Source: JACNJF01 sp050288105 (GTDB taxonomy: Bacteria > Pseudomonadota > Gammaproteobacteria > GCA-001735895). Taken from it: a stretch of DNA of 64,000 nucleotides. Position numbers and translations under genes: made by a program. The stretch spans positions 124,001-188,000 of the forward strand of contig JBNKDE010000009.1 of the NCBI GenBank assembly GCA_050288105.1, in the 5' to 3' direction. The notes under the pieces are model-generated. The model ran no database searches. It had not been told where the DNA came from and was given only the letters and a program-made list of their open reading frames with translations. Positions within the stretch are counted from its first letter, which is position 1, and the number at the start of each line of letters is the position of its first letter. This document shows positions 36,983 through 46,081 of this stretch, in pieces.

Positions 36983-37507
36983 ATGAAACCTGTCAACAAA
37001 ATTAAACAATCAGGAGCCGCATTAATTGTTAGCCTGGTAATTCTTATAGCCATGACCATTTTAGCGCTGACTTCCATGAAAGGCACCACCACAGAAATCG
37101 CCATGGCCGGTAATTTAAGAGAGTCCGCAATAACATTTCAGGCTGCTGAAGTTGGATTAAAAACGGCAGAACGCCTACTTGAAGCAGGCAATGAGCCCAC
37201 CAATGTAATTGCAGACACAGATGCCGACCCTGATTATCTGGTAAATACGACCTGGACTTCTGCTGCGACCAGTATCGCCTCGGTCAGCCTGCCTAATATC
37301 TCAAACAACCCGAGATATATCATTAAATATCTTGGTCAATGGGACCCTGACAAAAAAGTAAACGACATGGATCCAGGATTTTCGGGATACGGTCAAACAT
37401 CGACTGCATTAAAAATAGATTATTTCCGTTCTACGGCCAGGGGGTTTGGCCAGACAGGCAATACTTTTAGAACCGTCCAATCCTTTTTTGGTCGACGCAG
37501 TAATTAA
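36983..37507 (+). CDS. pilX: Type IV pilus minor pilin PilX
   Basis: The true start is the ATG at 36983, giving 174 residues and MKPVNKIKQSGAALIVSLVILIAMTILALTSM as N-terminus. A longer frame upstream would overlap pilW heavily and is not needed. PilX proteins have a short leader, here ending SG, and position 5 is not Glu, as in many PilX. TEIAMAGNLRESAITFQAAEVGLKTAE is a typical family block. It starts four bases after pilW. It forms part of the tip-associated priming complex. Confidence 0.9.
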   Translation: MKPVNKIKQSGAALIVSLVILIAMTILALTSMKGTTTEIAMAGNLRESAITFQAAEVGLKTAERLLEAGNEPTNVIADTDADPDYLVNTTWTSAATSIASVSLPNISNNPRYIIKYLGQWDPDKKVNDMDPGFSGYGQTSTALKIDYFRSTARGFGQTGNTFRTVQSFFGRRSN

Positions 37508-37526
37508 CCCAGGTATGGTGAACACT

Positions 37527-40500
37527 ATGAATGCTAAAACTTATAAAATTGGACTTTTATCCGCCTTAAGCGCACTGATGATATTCAGCGGGAATACAGC
37601 ATTTGCTGCGCCAGGCAAGTTATCTGACACCCCGCTATTCGTCACAACGACTGTGGAACCTAATATATTTTTCACCCTTGATGACTCGGGCAGTATGGAC
37701 TGGGAAGCAATAATTCCAGATACAGGACTTTTCGCCAGATACAACAACGGGGTTACGCAGTTCAACGGGGACTGGCAAGCTTATCTTCACCCAGGTTGGA
37801 GCAATTATAAATACTACGCTTACTCTAGTTATAATAACTATGACAGGAATATCATCCCCCCAGCAGCCTATTCCAACACATCAACGAGCACTCTAATTCA
37901 AAGTTTCTGGGTGATGCAAAACCATAACTACAACACGCTTTATTACAATCCTTTAACTGAATATAAACCCTGGAAAGGCGTTGATAGTAGTGGCAATCCT
38001 TTATATCAACCTGCTGACCCACGCGAGGTTACCAGAGACCCTAATGATGTAAATCATACTGGTGACACGGTCGATTTAACACAGCGCTTTGACTATTATG
38101 ACAATATTGTTACAGACCGAAATTACCCTAACATTACCTACCTCCCCAGTTATTATGAATGGACCGATGATAATACTGACGGCGTATTACAGGCTACCGA
38201 AACACACACTCTAGTCGAAATCGATCCAACCGTCGCCACTTACTCGCATAAGGATAAAGATGGAAACGTTGTTTTAACACGTAGCGGTCAAGCTGAGCTT
38301 CAAAACTTTGCAAACTGGTTTGAATATTACCGTAAACGTGAGTTTGCTACTAAAGCTACAATCGGTGGTGTAATTAACACTGCTGGTGGCTCACGTATGG
38401 GGTTAAGATTGATAAATGGAGGACACCAGGTCAATTTAAGAACAATGACGGATGCCACCAACAAACAGAATTTAATAGACACCTTTTACAATATTGACTC
38501 AAATGGCGGCACACCCTTACGTCGGGCTCTTAATTATACAGGGAGCATGTATATGAGCACTTCCACCTACAATGGAGAAAGCGTCATTCTACCTGCATCA
38601 CAGGGAGGAGAATGCCAACAAAACTTCGCCTTGCTGATGACGGATGGTTTCTGGAACGGAACCTCTCCTTATGTGGGTAATACCGATCACAGCTCAGATT
38701 CGGTAGGTTTTGATGGGGATCAGAATGAATCAAATGACGGAGGCAACTATGAAGACGATTATAGCGACACCCTCGCTGATGTTGCGATGCGTTATTACGA
38801 AACAGATTTGCGAACTGATCTAGGCAACAAGGTCCCTACATCGCCAGGAGTGGATGAAGCCGATCACCAGCACATGGTCACTTATACCATATCGTTTGGT
38901 GTTACAGGCACACTAGATATTAATACATACGACCCGTTAGCAGCCGGATTCGCCTGGCCGCAACCGAATACCGACCCCAGAAAGGTAGACGACCTGATAC
39001 ACGCTGCTTATAACGCGCGCGGACTTTATCTTAGCGCACAGAACCCTGTAGAACTCGAAGCATCGCTATCAGCAGCCCTGGCAGATATCGAAGAGCGAAA
39101 AGCGACTCAGTCTGCTGTCTCGGTTACGTCAGCAAGGCTGACAACAGACTCTGTAGTATTCGTTTCAGAATTCAATACCAGCGGCTGGCAGGGAAATTTA
39201 TTCGCCTACCCTATCGTAGAAAACAATGGAATCCTTTCATTAAATATACCCTCTGACCCCATGAACGCGGTGAATGCTGCTGAAGCGCTTTCTCTTCAAG
39301 CCAGCAACGGAGGTTATGATTCTTCACGCGTTATATTGAGCAACAATGGAACGGCAGGCGTCCCCTTCAGGTGGGCTAACATCTCCAGTGATATGCAGGC
39401 TGATTTACGTATTAATGTGGGAGGCAGCACCGGATCGGATGACGCTGCAAGAGCTCGCCTTAACTTTATCCGCGGCGACACCTCAAATGAAGGCACAGGA
39501 TTACAATTCAGGGAGCGTGCAAAAATCACCCCTAACCCAGCCACCCCACTTACAACAGTGACCAATGTATTAGGCGACATTGTTCATTCAGGATCTGTGT
39601 ATGTAGCTCAGCCCAACTTAAACTGGCCGGATGAGGCACCATTTCCTACTGGTTCAGAATCCTACTCCACATTTAAAGAAAACCAGGCTTCTCGCGCAGG
39701 TATGATTTATGTAGGAGCAAACGACGGTATGGTGCATGGTTTTTCTGCAGCGGATCTGACCGAGAAAATCGCCTATGTTCCGAATAACCTGGCTTCTACA
39801 AATATCAACGAAGGACTGCACTATTTAACAGAGCCCGGCTATAAGCACCGCTATTACAATGACCTATCGCCGACCGTTTCAGATATTTATATAAATGGCG
39901 CCTGGCACACTATCATCATCACCGGTCAGCGAGCCGGCGGCAGAGGATATTCTGCCCTTGATGTTACAAATCCCACTTTTAGTGAAGCCACAGCTGCTCA
40001 AACAGTTTTATGGGAATTCAATAATCTTGATGATCCCGATTTAGGCTATACCTTCAGCCAACCACAGATTGGACTGGCTAACGATGGCGAATGGGTAGCC
40101 GTATTTGGCAATGGTTATAACAGTGATGGCAATGGCCAGGCTTCGTTATTTATTGTCAAAATCCGAGCTGGCATAGATGGAACCTGGGCGGTAACCGATT
40201 ACACAAAGATCTCAACCGGTAGTGGTACCCTCGCCAATCCAAACGGCCTGGCAACGCCCGCTCTCGCCGACCTGAATGGTGATGGCACAATTGACCGCGC
40301 CTATGCTGGTGACCTGTTTGGACAAATGTGGGCCTTTGATCTTTCAGATAGTTCTCCCGGCAACTGGCAGCTTGCATATGGCTCATCACCTTTATTTGAG
40401 ACCATTAATAATCGACCAATTACTACCCAGCCGTCGCTATCATTTCATCCAACAATCGATACTAGTTTAACCAATACTCCGAACGTTATGGTCACGTTTG

Positions 40501-41057
40501 GAACCGGGCAGTATATGGTTGATGCAGATAAGAACTCGACGAATGATAACTATTATTATGGCGTTTGGGACAGTGGAACCTCGAATCTCAGATCTACCGA
40601 TCTGGTAGAACAAACGTTTACCAGCTCTAATCCACGGGTATTGACCAGAAATTCGGTTGATTACTCATCTGAATTTGGTTGGTATATTGGCCTGGATATC
40701 ACCCATGAGCGCTCAATTACCGATTCCTTTATTCGCTCCGGTTATGTGTTCTTTAATACCTCAATACCGTCGAATGACACCTGTCTTTCTGACGGATACG
40801 GCTATCGTTTCGTGGTCGATCTCGCAACCGGAGGAACGCCCAAAGAACCCGTTATTGATGTCAATAATTCAGGAGAAGTGGACAGCTCGGACACCATATC
40901 TGGACTCATTCCAGCAGCTCAGGAATTAAGCGGAGGAAACCCGACAGCTGATACGCCTACTGAAAGCCATATTCTCAATGAGCGCAATTTAACCAAAATA
41001 AAAGATGCGCCTATCCGACAAACTGGCCGTGTATCATGGCAGGAGTTATTACAATGA
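37527..41057 (+). CDS. pilY1: Type IV pilus tip adhesin/assembly factor PilY1
   Basis: About 1176 residues from the preferred ATG at 37527 (GGTGA five bases upstream); an in-frame ATG at 37515 is an alternative. A signal peptide (cut near AFA) is followed by a VWA-like region with a MIDAS-type DDSGSMD (about residue 50 of the mature region). The C-terminal half is a PilY1 beta-propeller with a calcium-binding type loop DLNGDGTIDRAYAGD. PilY1 sits at the pilus tip, regulates extension and retraction and can bind surfaces; in some species the VWA part takes part in surface sensing. It lies between pilX and pilY2. Confidence 0.93.
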   Translation: MNAKTYKIGLLSALSALMIFSGNTAFAAPGKLSDTPLFVTTTVEPNIFFTLDDSGSMDWEAIIPDTGLFARYNNGVTQFNGDWQAYLHPGWSNYKYYAYSSYNNYDRNIIPPAAYSNTSTSTLIQSFWVMQNHNYNTLYYNPLTEYKPWKGVDSSGNPLYQPADPREVTRDPNDVNHTGDTVDLTQRFDYYDNIVTDRNYPNITYLPSYYEWTDDNTDGVLQATETHTLVEIDPTVATYSHKDKDGNVVLTRSGQAELQNFANWFEYYRKREFATKATIGGVINTAGGSRMGLRLINGGHQVNLRTMTDATNKQNLIDTFYNIDSNGGTPLRRALNYTGSMYMSTSTYNGESVILPASQGGECQQNFALLMTDGFWNGTSPYVGNTDHSSDSVGFDGDQNESNDGGNYEDDYSDTLADVAMRYYETDLRTDLGNKVPTSPGVDEADHQHMVTYTISFGVTGTLDINTYDPLAAGFAWPQPNTDPRKVDDLIHAAYNARGLYLSAQNPVELEASLSAALADIEERKATQSAVSVTSARLTTDSVVFVSEFNTSGWQGNLFAYPIVENNGILSLNIPSDPMNAVNAAEALSLQASNGGYDSSRVILSNNGTAGVPFRWANISSDMQADLRINVGGSTGSDDAARARLNFIRGDTSNEGTGLQFRERAKITPNPATPLTTVTNVLGDIVHSGSVYVAQPNLNWPDEAPFPTGSESYSTFKENQASRAGMIYVGANDGMVHGFSAADLTEKIAYVPNNLASTNINEGLHYLTEPGYKHRYYNDLSPTVSDIYINGAWHTIIITGQRAGGRGYSALDVTNPTFSEATAAQTVLWEFNNLDDPDLGYTFSQPQIGLANDGEWVAVFGNGYNSDGNGQASLFIVKIRAGIDGTWAVTDYTKISTGSGTLANPNGLATPALADLNGDGTIDRAYAGDLFGQMWAFDLSDSSPGNWQLAYGSSPLFETINNRPITTQPSLSFHPTIDTSLTNTPNVMVTFGTGQYMVDADKNSTNDNYYYGVWDSGTSNLRSTDLVEQTFTSSNPRVLTRNSVDYSSEFGWYIGLDITHERSITDSFIRSGYVFFNTSIPSNDTCLSDGYGYRFVVDLATGGTPKEPVIDVNNSGEVDSSDTISGLIPAAQELSGGNPTADTPTESHILNERNLTKIKDAPIRQTGRVSWQELLQ

Positions 41058-41353
41058 TCTCAAATTACAAAAGGGTAATAGTTCTTTTAATTTGCCTTCT
41101 TTCAATGACACCATTAGCGTCCTGGTCGCAAAGCGAGTTACTCGCTAATGGTCAGATTGATGAAGTTGGATCCAATTATATTGTTATTACTGACTCCAAA
41201 TATAAAACCTTATCGGTTGTAAAAGTCTTTCTTGCAAACAAAAAACCTGGCCAAATGACGGACCTGAAGAAAGGCGATTTTGTTAAGTTAAAATTACTTA
41301 AAATTGATAAAGTAGATTATATTGAAGCCATACAGGTTGTATTGGAACCCTGA
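41054..41353 (+). CDS. pilY2: PilY2-like small exported protein
   Basis: A 99-residue protein that starts in an ATGA overlap with the pilY1 stop, with AGGAG eight bases upstream. A signal peptide of about 26 residues (ends near SWS) precedes a small beta-rich domain (LANGQIDEVGSNYIVITDSKYKTLSVVKVFL). Size and position between pilY1 and pilE match Pseudomonas PilY2, whose function is not well defined. The assignment is by size and context, since the sequence is poorly conserved. Confidence 0.72.
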   Translation: MISNYKRVIVLLICLLSMTPLASWSQSELLANGQIDEVGSNYIVITDSKYKTLSVVKVFLANKKPGQMTDLKKGDFVKLKLLKIDKVDYIEAIQVVLEP

Positions 41354-41388
41354 TTTCTAGAAACCGATCGACATAAAAAGAGATTAAA

Positions 41389-41784
41389 ATGAAAATAAAC
41401 CATCAAAATGGCTTCACATTACTTGAGCTATTAATAGCCATTGCGATTGTCGCAACTCTTGCAGCCACAGCCATGTCTTTCTATGGAGATAATGTTACGA
41501 AATCCCGATGCACAGAAGGGCGTTCCGCACTACTATCAGGGGCCTCAGCGCTAGAAAAATGTAAGACCGTTTATGGCGTATACAACAACGCAAACTGTAA
41601 TACGAATGCTTTTTTAGGTACTACTACCAATGGCTTTTTCGATATTACCATGGCTAGGAACGCGACCTCCTTTACCCTTACCGCCACCGCACAAGGAGCT
41701 GCAGCAAATGACAATACTTTTTGCCCAACAATAACGCTAAATAACTTAGGGGTACAAGGAGGTACAGGCACTTCCCCCTGGTAA
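41389..41784 (+). CDS. pilE: Type IV pilus minor pilin PilE-like
   Basis: A 131-residue prepilin with leader MKINHQNG cut before FTLLELLIAIAIVATLAATAMSFYGD (Glu5 present). Two Cys pairs, at KSRC/EKC in the first half and NANCNT/DNTFC later, suggest disulfide loops. It is the final gene of the fimT-pilVWXY1Y2E operon and is followed by a terminator. The length suits a minor pilin; the major pilin gene is not in this window. Confidence 0.9.
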   Translation: MKINHQNGFTLLELLIAIAIVATLAATAMSFYGDNVTKSRCTEGRSALLSGASALEKCKTVYGVYNNANCNTNAFLGTTTNGFFDITMARNATSFTLTATAQGAAANDNTFCPTITLNNLGVQGGTGTSPW

Positions 41785-41807
41785 ACATAATTCCATCATT
41801 CCTTTCT

Positions 41808-41842
41808 AAAAGGGCTCTGATATAATCAGCAGCCCTTTTTTT
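41808..41842 (+). terminator. Rho-independent terminator of the minor pilin operon
   Basis: Arms AAAAGGGCTCTGA (41808-41820) and TCAGCAGCCCTTTT (41825-41838) with one bulge, followed by a T run. It ends the pil operon 14 bases before the PP-loop gene. Confidence 0.85.
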
Positions 41843-41855
41843 ATACGATTGTCTT

Positions 41856-42899
41856 ATGCCACGAAAAGCTGTAGCTCTTATTTCCGGAGGACTGGACTCT
41901 TTACTTGCCGCTAAGGTTATCCAGCAGCAGGGCGTGCATGTGGAAGGGATTAACTTCTTTACCGGCTTCTGCGTTGAGGGGCATACCCATGCCATCCGCA
42001 AACAGGATAAGGCTAAACCCAAGCGTAACAACGCACTATGGGTTGCAGAACAGCTTGGCATCAAACTGCATATCGTTGATATTGTTGAAGAATATACAGA
42101 TGTCGTGATCAATCCCAGTCACGGATATGGTGCCAATCTCAATCCCTGTCTTGACTGCAAAATTTTCATGGTGAAAAAAGCCAAAGAATGGATTGAGAAA
42201 AATAACTTTGATTTCATCATTACTGGCGAGGTCATTGGTCAAAGACCTATGTCCCAACGCAAACAAACCATGCCTATTGTCGCGAATGAGTCAGGCGCGG
42301 AGGATTTGCTACTGAGACCGCTGTGTGCTCAAAACCTGCCAGCCACATTACCCGAGAGGGAGCATTGGGTTGAGCGAGACCAGTTATACGGATTTTCGGG
42401 TCGATCACGAAAACCACAGATTGAACTTGCCAGAAAATTTGGCTTTGAGGACTATGCCCAACCCGCAGGGGGCTGCTGTTTTCTAACCGATGAAAACTAC
42501 TCTGTAAGACTGCAGGACCTGTGGGATAACCGTGGTCAGAAAAAATACGACCTGGATGACATTATGCTACTGAAGGTTGGACGCCACATAAGGCCTGAAG
42601 CTGGATTTAAACTTATTATTGCGCGTGAAGAAGGTGAAACCCGGTTCCTGAGCGGGTATAAAAATCAGTTCCAGTCAATAAAAACCATCAGTCATAGTGG
42701 CCCACTCGCTCTGGTAGAGGGTGTAACACTAAACCCTCAACAATTAAAACTTGCCTGTTCTATTGTTGCGCGATTCAGTAAGGGCAAGGATGCAGACCAG
42801 GTTGAGCTCAGCTATAGCTCGCCTGACGTTGACCCAGTATCCATCAAGGTCAAGGCACTTGCGCCTCATGAAATGCCGCAAAACTGGTACCTGGTGTAA
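41856..42899 (+). CDS. PP-loop ATPase (MnmA/ThiI-like), predicted RNA sulfur-transfer enzyme
   Basis: A 347-residue protein. The N-terminus holds the PP-loop SGGLDS (residues 10-15), which in MnmA and ThiI adenylates a tRNA uridine before sulfur is inserted. NPCLDCKIFM (about residue 95) gives a CxxC pair in the place where MnmA has a catalytic Cys, and AGGCCFL (about residue 206) gives further Cys. The C-terminal third (DDIMLLKVGRHIRPEAGFKLIIAREEGE) resembles the NFACT-R type RNA-binding segment found fused to some PP-loop proteins. It is neither canonical MnmA nor ThiI (no THUMP domain). A TusA-like gene follows directly, which supports a sulfur relay. The target RNA is unknown. Confidence 0.8.
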   Translation: MPRKAVALISGGLDSLLAAKVIQQQGVHVEGINFFTGFCVEGHTHAIRKQDKAKPKRNNALWVAEQLGIKLHIVDIVEEYTDVVINPSHGYGANLNPCLDCKIFMVKKAKEWIEKNNFDFIITGEVIGQRPMSQRKQTMPIVANESGAEDLLLRPLCAQNLPATLPEREHWVERDQLYGFSGRSRKPQIELARKFGFEDYAQPAGGCCFLTDENYSVRLQDLWDNRGQKKYDLDDIMLLKVGRHIRPEAGFKLIIAREEGETRFLSGYKNQFQSIKTISHSGPLALVEGVTLNPQQLKLACSIVARFSKGKDADQVELSYSSPDVDPVSIKVKALAPHEMPQNWYLV

Positions 42900-42904
42900 C
42901 GCCG

Positions 42905-43135
42905 ATGACCATTCAAGTTGATGCTCGCCGTTTACTTTGCCCGATGCCCGTTATCCGACTGCAAGATGCTGTGATAACCGCCGCTACCAATGACATTATT
43001 GAAATCACCTGTACCGACCCCGGTGCTAAAAACGATATTCCTGCCTGGTGCCGCATTAACGGACACCAGGTTGAAAGCATTACAGACCGTGATTACGAGA
43101 TCATCATACGAGTAAAAAAGTGTCACAATGACTGA
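42905..43135 (+). CDS. TusA-like sulfur carrier protein
   Basis: A 76-residue protein of the TusA/SirA family with the signature RRLLCPMPVIRLQDAV. Cys12 carries the persulfide. It starts five bases after the PP-loop gene and overlaps the next gene by eight bases, so the three are one transcript. TusA proteins deliver sulfur to tRNA thiolation, molybdenum cofactor synthesis or, in sulfur oxidisers, to the Dsr and sHdr pathways. No dsr or hdr genes are near, so supply to the upstream PP-loop enzyme is the best reading. Confidence 0.92.
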   Translation: MTIQVDARRLLCPMPVIRLQDAVITAATNDIIEITCTDPGAKNDIPAWCRINGHQVESITDRDYEIIIRVKKCHND

Positions 43136-44255
43136 CCAGAGACATACCATTATTAAACGGGTTACCTACGTTGGGATACTGGTCAACATAATATTGTCAG
43201 GCGCTCAGATACTCTCTGGCCTGTTTGCTCACAGCCAGGCCCTGATCGCGGACGGCCTGCATACACTCGCTGACTTATTGAGCGACTTTGTCGTGTTATT
43301 TGCTGCTCAGCACGCCGCTAAAGCAGCTGATGATGATCACCCCTATGGTCATGGAAGATTTGAAACACTGACTTCCATTTTTTTGGGCATCGCGCTGGTA
43401 GCAGTCGCGTTAGGCATCGGGTACAGAGGCATCCTCTCCGTTGCCGATCCAAACCCTGCTAATGTCGAGCCTTACGCTCTTTTTTTCGCGTTGTTAGCTA
43501 TCATTAGCAAAGAGTTCCTGTTTCGTTACACGATCAAGGCAGCCAAAAAAATAAGATCCACGCTTCTGGAAAGTAATGCGATGCATCATCGCTCAGACGT
43601 TTTTTCGTCTGTCGTTGTTGTGATTGGCATAGGCGCACAGCTATTTGGAATGTCACACATGGATGCCCTCGCAGCGATAATTGTCGCTATCATGATTTCA
43701 TTGATGGGACTGCATTTAATAAAAAAGTCATTTGCAGAATTAATCGATACCAGCCTTGACCAGGAGTTACTGGATAAGATCAAACAGCATATTTTAAATA
43801 CAGGGGGGGTGTTTGATGTGCATAGCCTCAGGTCACGCTCAATGGGTGGAATGGGCTATATCGATACTGAAATTCGTGTAAACCCCAGATTAAGTGTTTC
43901 AGAAGCACACTTCATTTCGCTTCACATCGAACAATCTGTGAAAAAGCTCTTTAATGAAATCGCCGATGTTACCGTACATATTGACCCGGTCGCTGACAGC
44001 GATCATGACAATATAGTAAAGCTACCTACTCGCTCTGAGCTGCTTTTCTCTCTCTACTCCTCATGGGAAAGTATCGAAGGCTCAGACAAGATCAGGAACA
44101 TCCACCTGCATTATCTTAGCGACCGGGTTGAGATCGATCTCATTTTACCCATCGACATGGCCTGTGAAGCGCACAACCCGCTGGCAAAAAAAATAATTTC
44201 AGCAGCAGAACAGCATGCCTTCATTGGAAAGGTTAACACCTATTATGCACAATAA
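43128..44255 (+). CDS. Cation diffusion facilitator family metal transporter
   Basis: A 375-residue protein of the CDF family (FieF/MamM type), which exports divalent metals such as Zn, Fe, Mn or Cd against protons. There are six helices in about residues 10-205, with ADGLHTLADLLSDFVVLF and HHRSDVFSSVVVVIG carrying the paired metal-site Asp/His residues. A cytoplasmic domain of about 170 residues follows, longer than usual, with a second ferredoxin-like part (NIHLHYLSDRVEIDLILP). It overlaps tusA by eight bases. Coupling with a sulfur-transfer pair is unusual, and the substrate cannot be named. Confidence 0.9.
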   Translation: MTDQRHTIIKRVTYVGILVNIILSGAQILSGLFAHSQALIADGLHTLADLLSDFVVLFAAQHAAKAADDDHPYGHGRFETLTSIFLGIALVAVALGIGYRGILSVADPNPANVEPYALFFALLAIISKEFLFRYTIKAAKKIRSTLLESNAMHHRSDVFSSVVVVIGIGAQLFGMSHMDALAAIIVAIMISLMGLHLIKKSFAELIDTSLDQELLDKIKQHILNTGGVFDVHSLRSRSMGGMGYIDTEIRVNPRLSVSEAHFISLHIEQSVKKLFNEIADVTVHIDPVADSDHDNIVKLPTRSELLFSLYSSWESIEGSDKIRNIHLHYLSDRVEIDLILPIDMACEAHNPLAKKIISAAEQHAFIGKVNTYYAQ

Positions 44256-44318
44256 AAGTGCACTCAGTTAACAAGCCGCACCAAAAATGAACTCGCAGCT
44301 ATTTTAGTGCATTTTTTT
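44254..44318 (+). terminator. Terminator-like stem after the CDF gene
   Basis: Arms AAAAGTGCACT (44254-44264) and AGTGCATTTTT (44306-44316) pair over 11 bases with one G-U, followed by a T run. The loop is long (41 bases), so confidence is moderate. Confidence 0.5.
44299..44311 (+). promoter_or_regulatory. Weak NtrC-like half site upstream of glnA
   Basis: CTATTTTAGTGCA agrees with the right part of enteric NtrC sites (CACTAT...GGTGCA) but the left half is shifted by one base. No sigma-54 promoter with correct spacing was found before glnA, so this site may be chance. Confidence 0.3.
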
Positions 44319-44341
44319 ATCTGAGATAACTGAGGTAGCAA

Positions 44342-44369
44342 TTGGCTAGATTTTTTTTATCTGTACAAT
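44342..44369 (+). promoter_or_regulatory. Putative sigma-70 promoter of glnA
   Basis: TTGGCT (44342-44347) and TACAAT (44364-44369) are separated by 16 bases, 79 bases before the glnA ATG. The GC-poor spacer and the strong AAGGAGG ribosome site downstream fit a well-expressed gene. Confidence 0.45.
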
Positions 44370-44447
44370 GCTTACTAAAATAGAAGCGCTCCACTTTAAA
44401 TTATTTCCTAAACACTTATCTCACCTTACCCTAAGGAGGACTACCAA

Positions 44448-45857
44448 ATGTCACCAGCTGACGTAATCAACATGATCAATGAACATGGCGTTAAATTCGT
44501 AGATTTGCGCTTCACGGATACACAGGGAAAGGAACAGCACGTTACTATTCCAGCAAGCGTCTTAGACGAAGACATGTTCACTGAAGGCAAGATGTTTGAT
44601 GGTTCCTCCATCGCTGGCTGGAAGGGTATCAACGAGTCAGACATGATCATGCGCCTGGACGCAACCACTGCCGTACTTGACCCGTTTACCGATGAAGCCA
44701 CTGTCAATATCACCTGCGACATCCTTGAGCCATCGACGGGTGAAGGCTATGAGCGCGATCCCCGTTCTATAGCAAAGCGCGCTGAAGCTTATCTTAATGC
44801 AACGGGAATTGGCGATACCGCGTATTTTGGCCCGGAAAACGAATTCTTTGTTTTTGATGACGTAAAGTGGGGAAACGAAATGGGTCACGTGTTCTATCAG
44901 GTTGACTCTCAGGAGTCTGCATGGAACACATCCAAACACTACGAGACAGGCAACATGGGACACCGACCTGGCGTAAAAGGCGGTTATTTCCCAGTACCCC
45001 CTGTCGATTCTTTGCACGACCTGCGTTCAGCCATGTGTCTGGCAATCGAAGAAATGGGCCAGAAAGTTGAGGTCCATCACCATGAAGTCGCAACAGCAGG
45101 ACAATGTGAAATCGGTGTTGCTTTTAACACGTTAGTAAAAAAAGCTGATGAAGTTCAGATGTTAAAATACTGTGTGCATAACGTCGCCCATAGCTATGGT
45201 AAGACTGCCACTTTTATGCCAAAACCACTGGTTGGTGACAATGGTAATGGCATGCATGTCCATGTTTCTATTGCGAAAAATGGTGAAAACCTGTTCTCAG
45301 GTGATCAATATGGCGGCCTCTCAGAAACCGCACTGTTCTTTATCGGCGGTGTGATCAGGCATGCTAAAGCGATCAATGCATTTGCCAACGCTTCTACCAA
45401 CAGCTACAAGCGTCTGGTACCAGGATTTGAAGCCCCGGTTATGCTGGCCTACTCTGCTCGCAACCGTTCAGCTTCTATCCGAATTCCATTCGTTAGCAGC
45501 CCTAAAGCACGTCGGATCGAAGTACGCTTCCCTGACTCCACTGCTAATCCTTACCTGGCGTTCTCCGCCATTCTAATGGCCGGACTCGACGGCATCAGAA
45601 ACCGACTACACCCGGGTGAAGCCATGGATAAAGACCTGTATGACCTGCCACCGGAAGAAGAAAAAGCCATTCCGCAGGTTGCTTTCTCGTTTGACGAAGC
45701 GCTCAAAGCGCTTGATGCAGACAGAGACTTCCTGAAAGAAGGTGGTGTATTCACCGACGATGTCATTGATGGCTACATCAACCTGAAGAGCGAGGAAGTA
45801 CAGACAGTAAGAATGGCCACAAACCCTGTTGAATTTGACCTTTACTACAGCGTCTAA
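44448..45857 (+). CDS. glnA: Glutamine synthetase type I
   Basis: A 469-residue GSI-beta enzyme that makes glutamine from glutamate, ammonia and ATP. MFDGSSIAGWKGINESDM, FGPENEFFVFDDV and NGNGMHVHVSIAKNGENLFSG are active-site blocks. KDLYDLPPEE holds Tyr398, the residue adenylylated by GlnE for control by nitrogen status. The start has AAGGAGG. It has its own terminator and is followed by ntrBC, the usual glnA-ntrBC order. Confidence 0.97.
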   Translation: MSPADVINMINEHGVKFVDLRFTDTQGKEQHVTIPASVLDEDMFTEGKMFDGSSIAGWKGINESDMIMRLDATTAVLDPFTDEATVNITCDILEPSTGEGYERDPRSIAKRAEAYLNATGIGDTAYFGPENEFFVFDDVKWGNEMGHVFYQVDSQESAWNTSKHYETGNMGHRPGVKGGYFPVPPVDSLHDLRSAMCLAIEEMGQKVEVHHHEVATAGQCEIGVAFNTLVKKADEVQMLKYCVHNVAHSYGKTATFMPKPLVGDNGNGMHVHVSIAKNGENLFSGDQYGGLSETALFFIGGVIRHAKAINAFANASTNSYKRLVPGFEAPVMLAYSARNRSASIRIPFVSSPKARRIEVRFPDSTANPYLAFSAILMAGLDGIRNRLHPGEAMDKDLYDLPPEEEKAIPQVAFSFDEALKALDADRDFLKEGGVFTDDVIDGYINLKSEEVQTVRMATNPVEFDLYYSV

Positions 45858-45887
45858 AAACAACCTTTCTAACTTAAGTTAAAAACT

Positions 45888-45914
45888 AAGGCCCCAAACC
45901 AGGGGCCTTTTTTT
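45888..45914 (+). terminator. Rho-independent terminator of glnA
   Basis: Arms AAGGCCCC (45888-45895) and GGGGCCTT (45902-45909) with a six-base loop and a run of T. It separates glnA from ntrBC, so ntrBC needs its own promoter. Confidence 0.92.
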
Positions 45915-45963
45915 ATGCGACCACGCCCCTGAAAGCGGCCTGTTATTTTTCCTGATGTCTTGC

Positions 45964-45979
45964 GCACTATTTTGGAGCA
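45964..45979 (+). promoter_or_regulatory. Putative NtrC binding site upstream of ntrB
   Basis: GCACTATTTTGGAGCA matches the known enteric NtrC site type GCACTATATTGGTGCA at 14 of 16 positions. Its centre is about 108 bases before the predicted sigma-54 start point, the usual enhancer distance. Confidence 0.7.
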
Positions 45980-46053
45980 TAATCCACAGGTTATCGATGC
46001 TCAAAACCCTCCTGTTTTGGATACATCATTACCCTGAAACAGTTTCTAATTAT

Positions 46054-46069
46054 TGGTCAAATAATTGCA
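46054..46069 (+). promoter_or_regulatory. Putative sigma-54 promoter of ntrBC
   Basis: TGGTCAAATAATTGCA keeps the essential -24 GG and -12 GC with the correct 12-base interval and a perfect TTGCA. Transcription would start at about 46080, only one or two bases before the ntrB ATG, which implies a nearly leaderless mRNA. Confidence 0.6.
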
Positions 46070-46081
46070 TAAGAAAATCTC

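Noticed and set aside
44334..44347. Sigma-54 promoter before glnA (GG at 44334-44335 and GC at 44345-44346)
   Set aside because: The spacing is one base short of the required interval, which normally destroys sigma-54 promoters.
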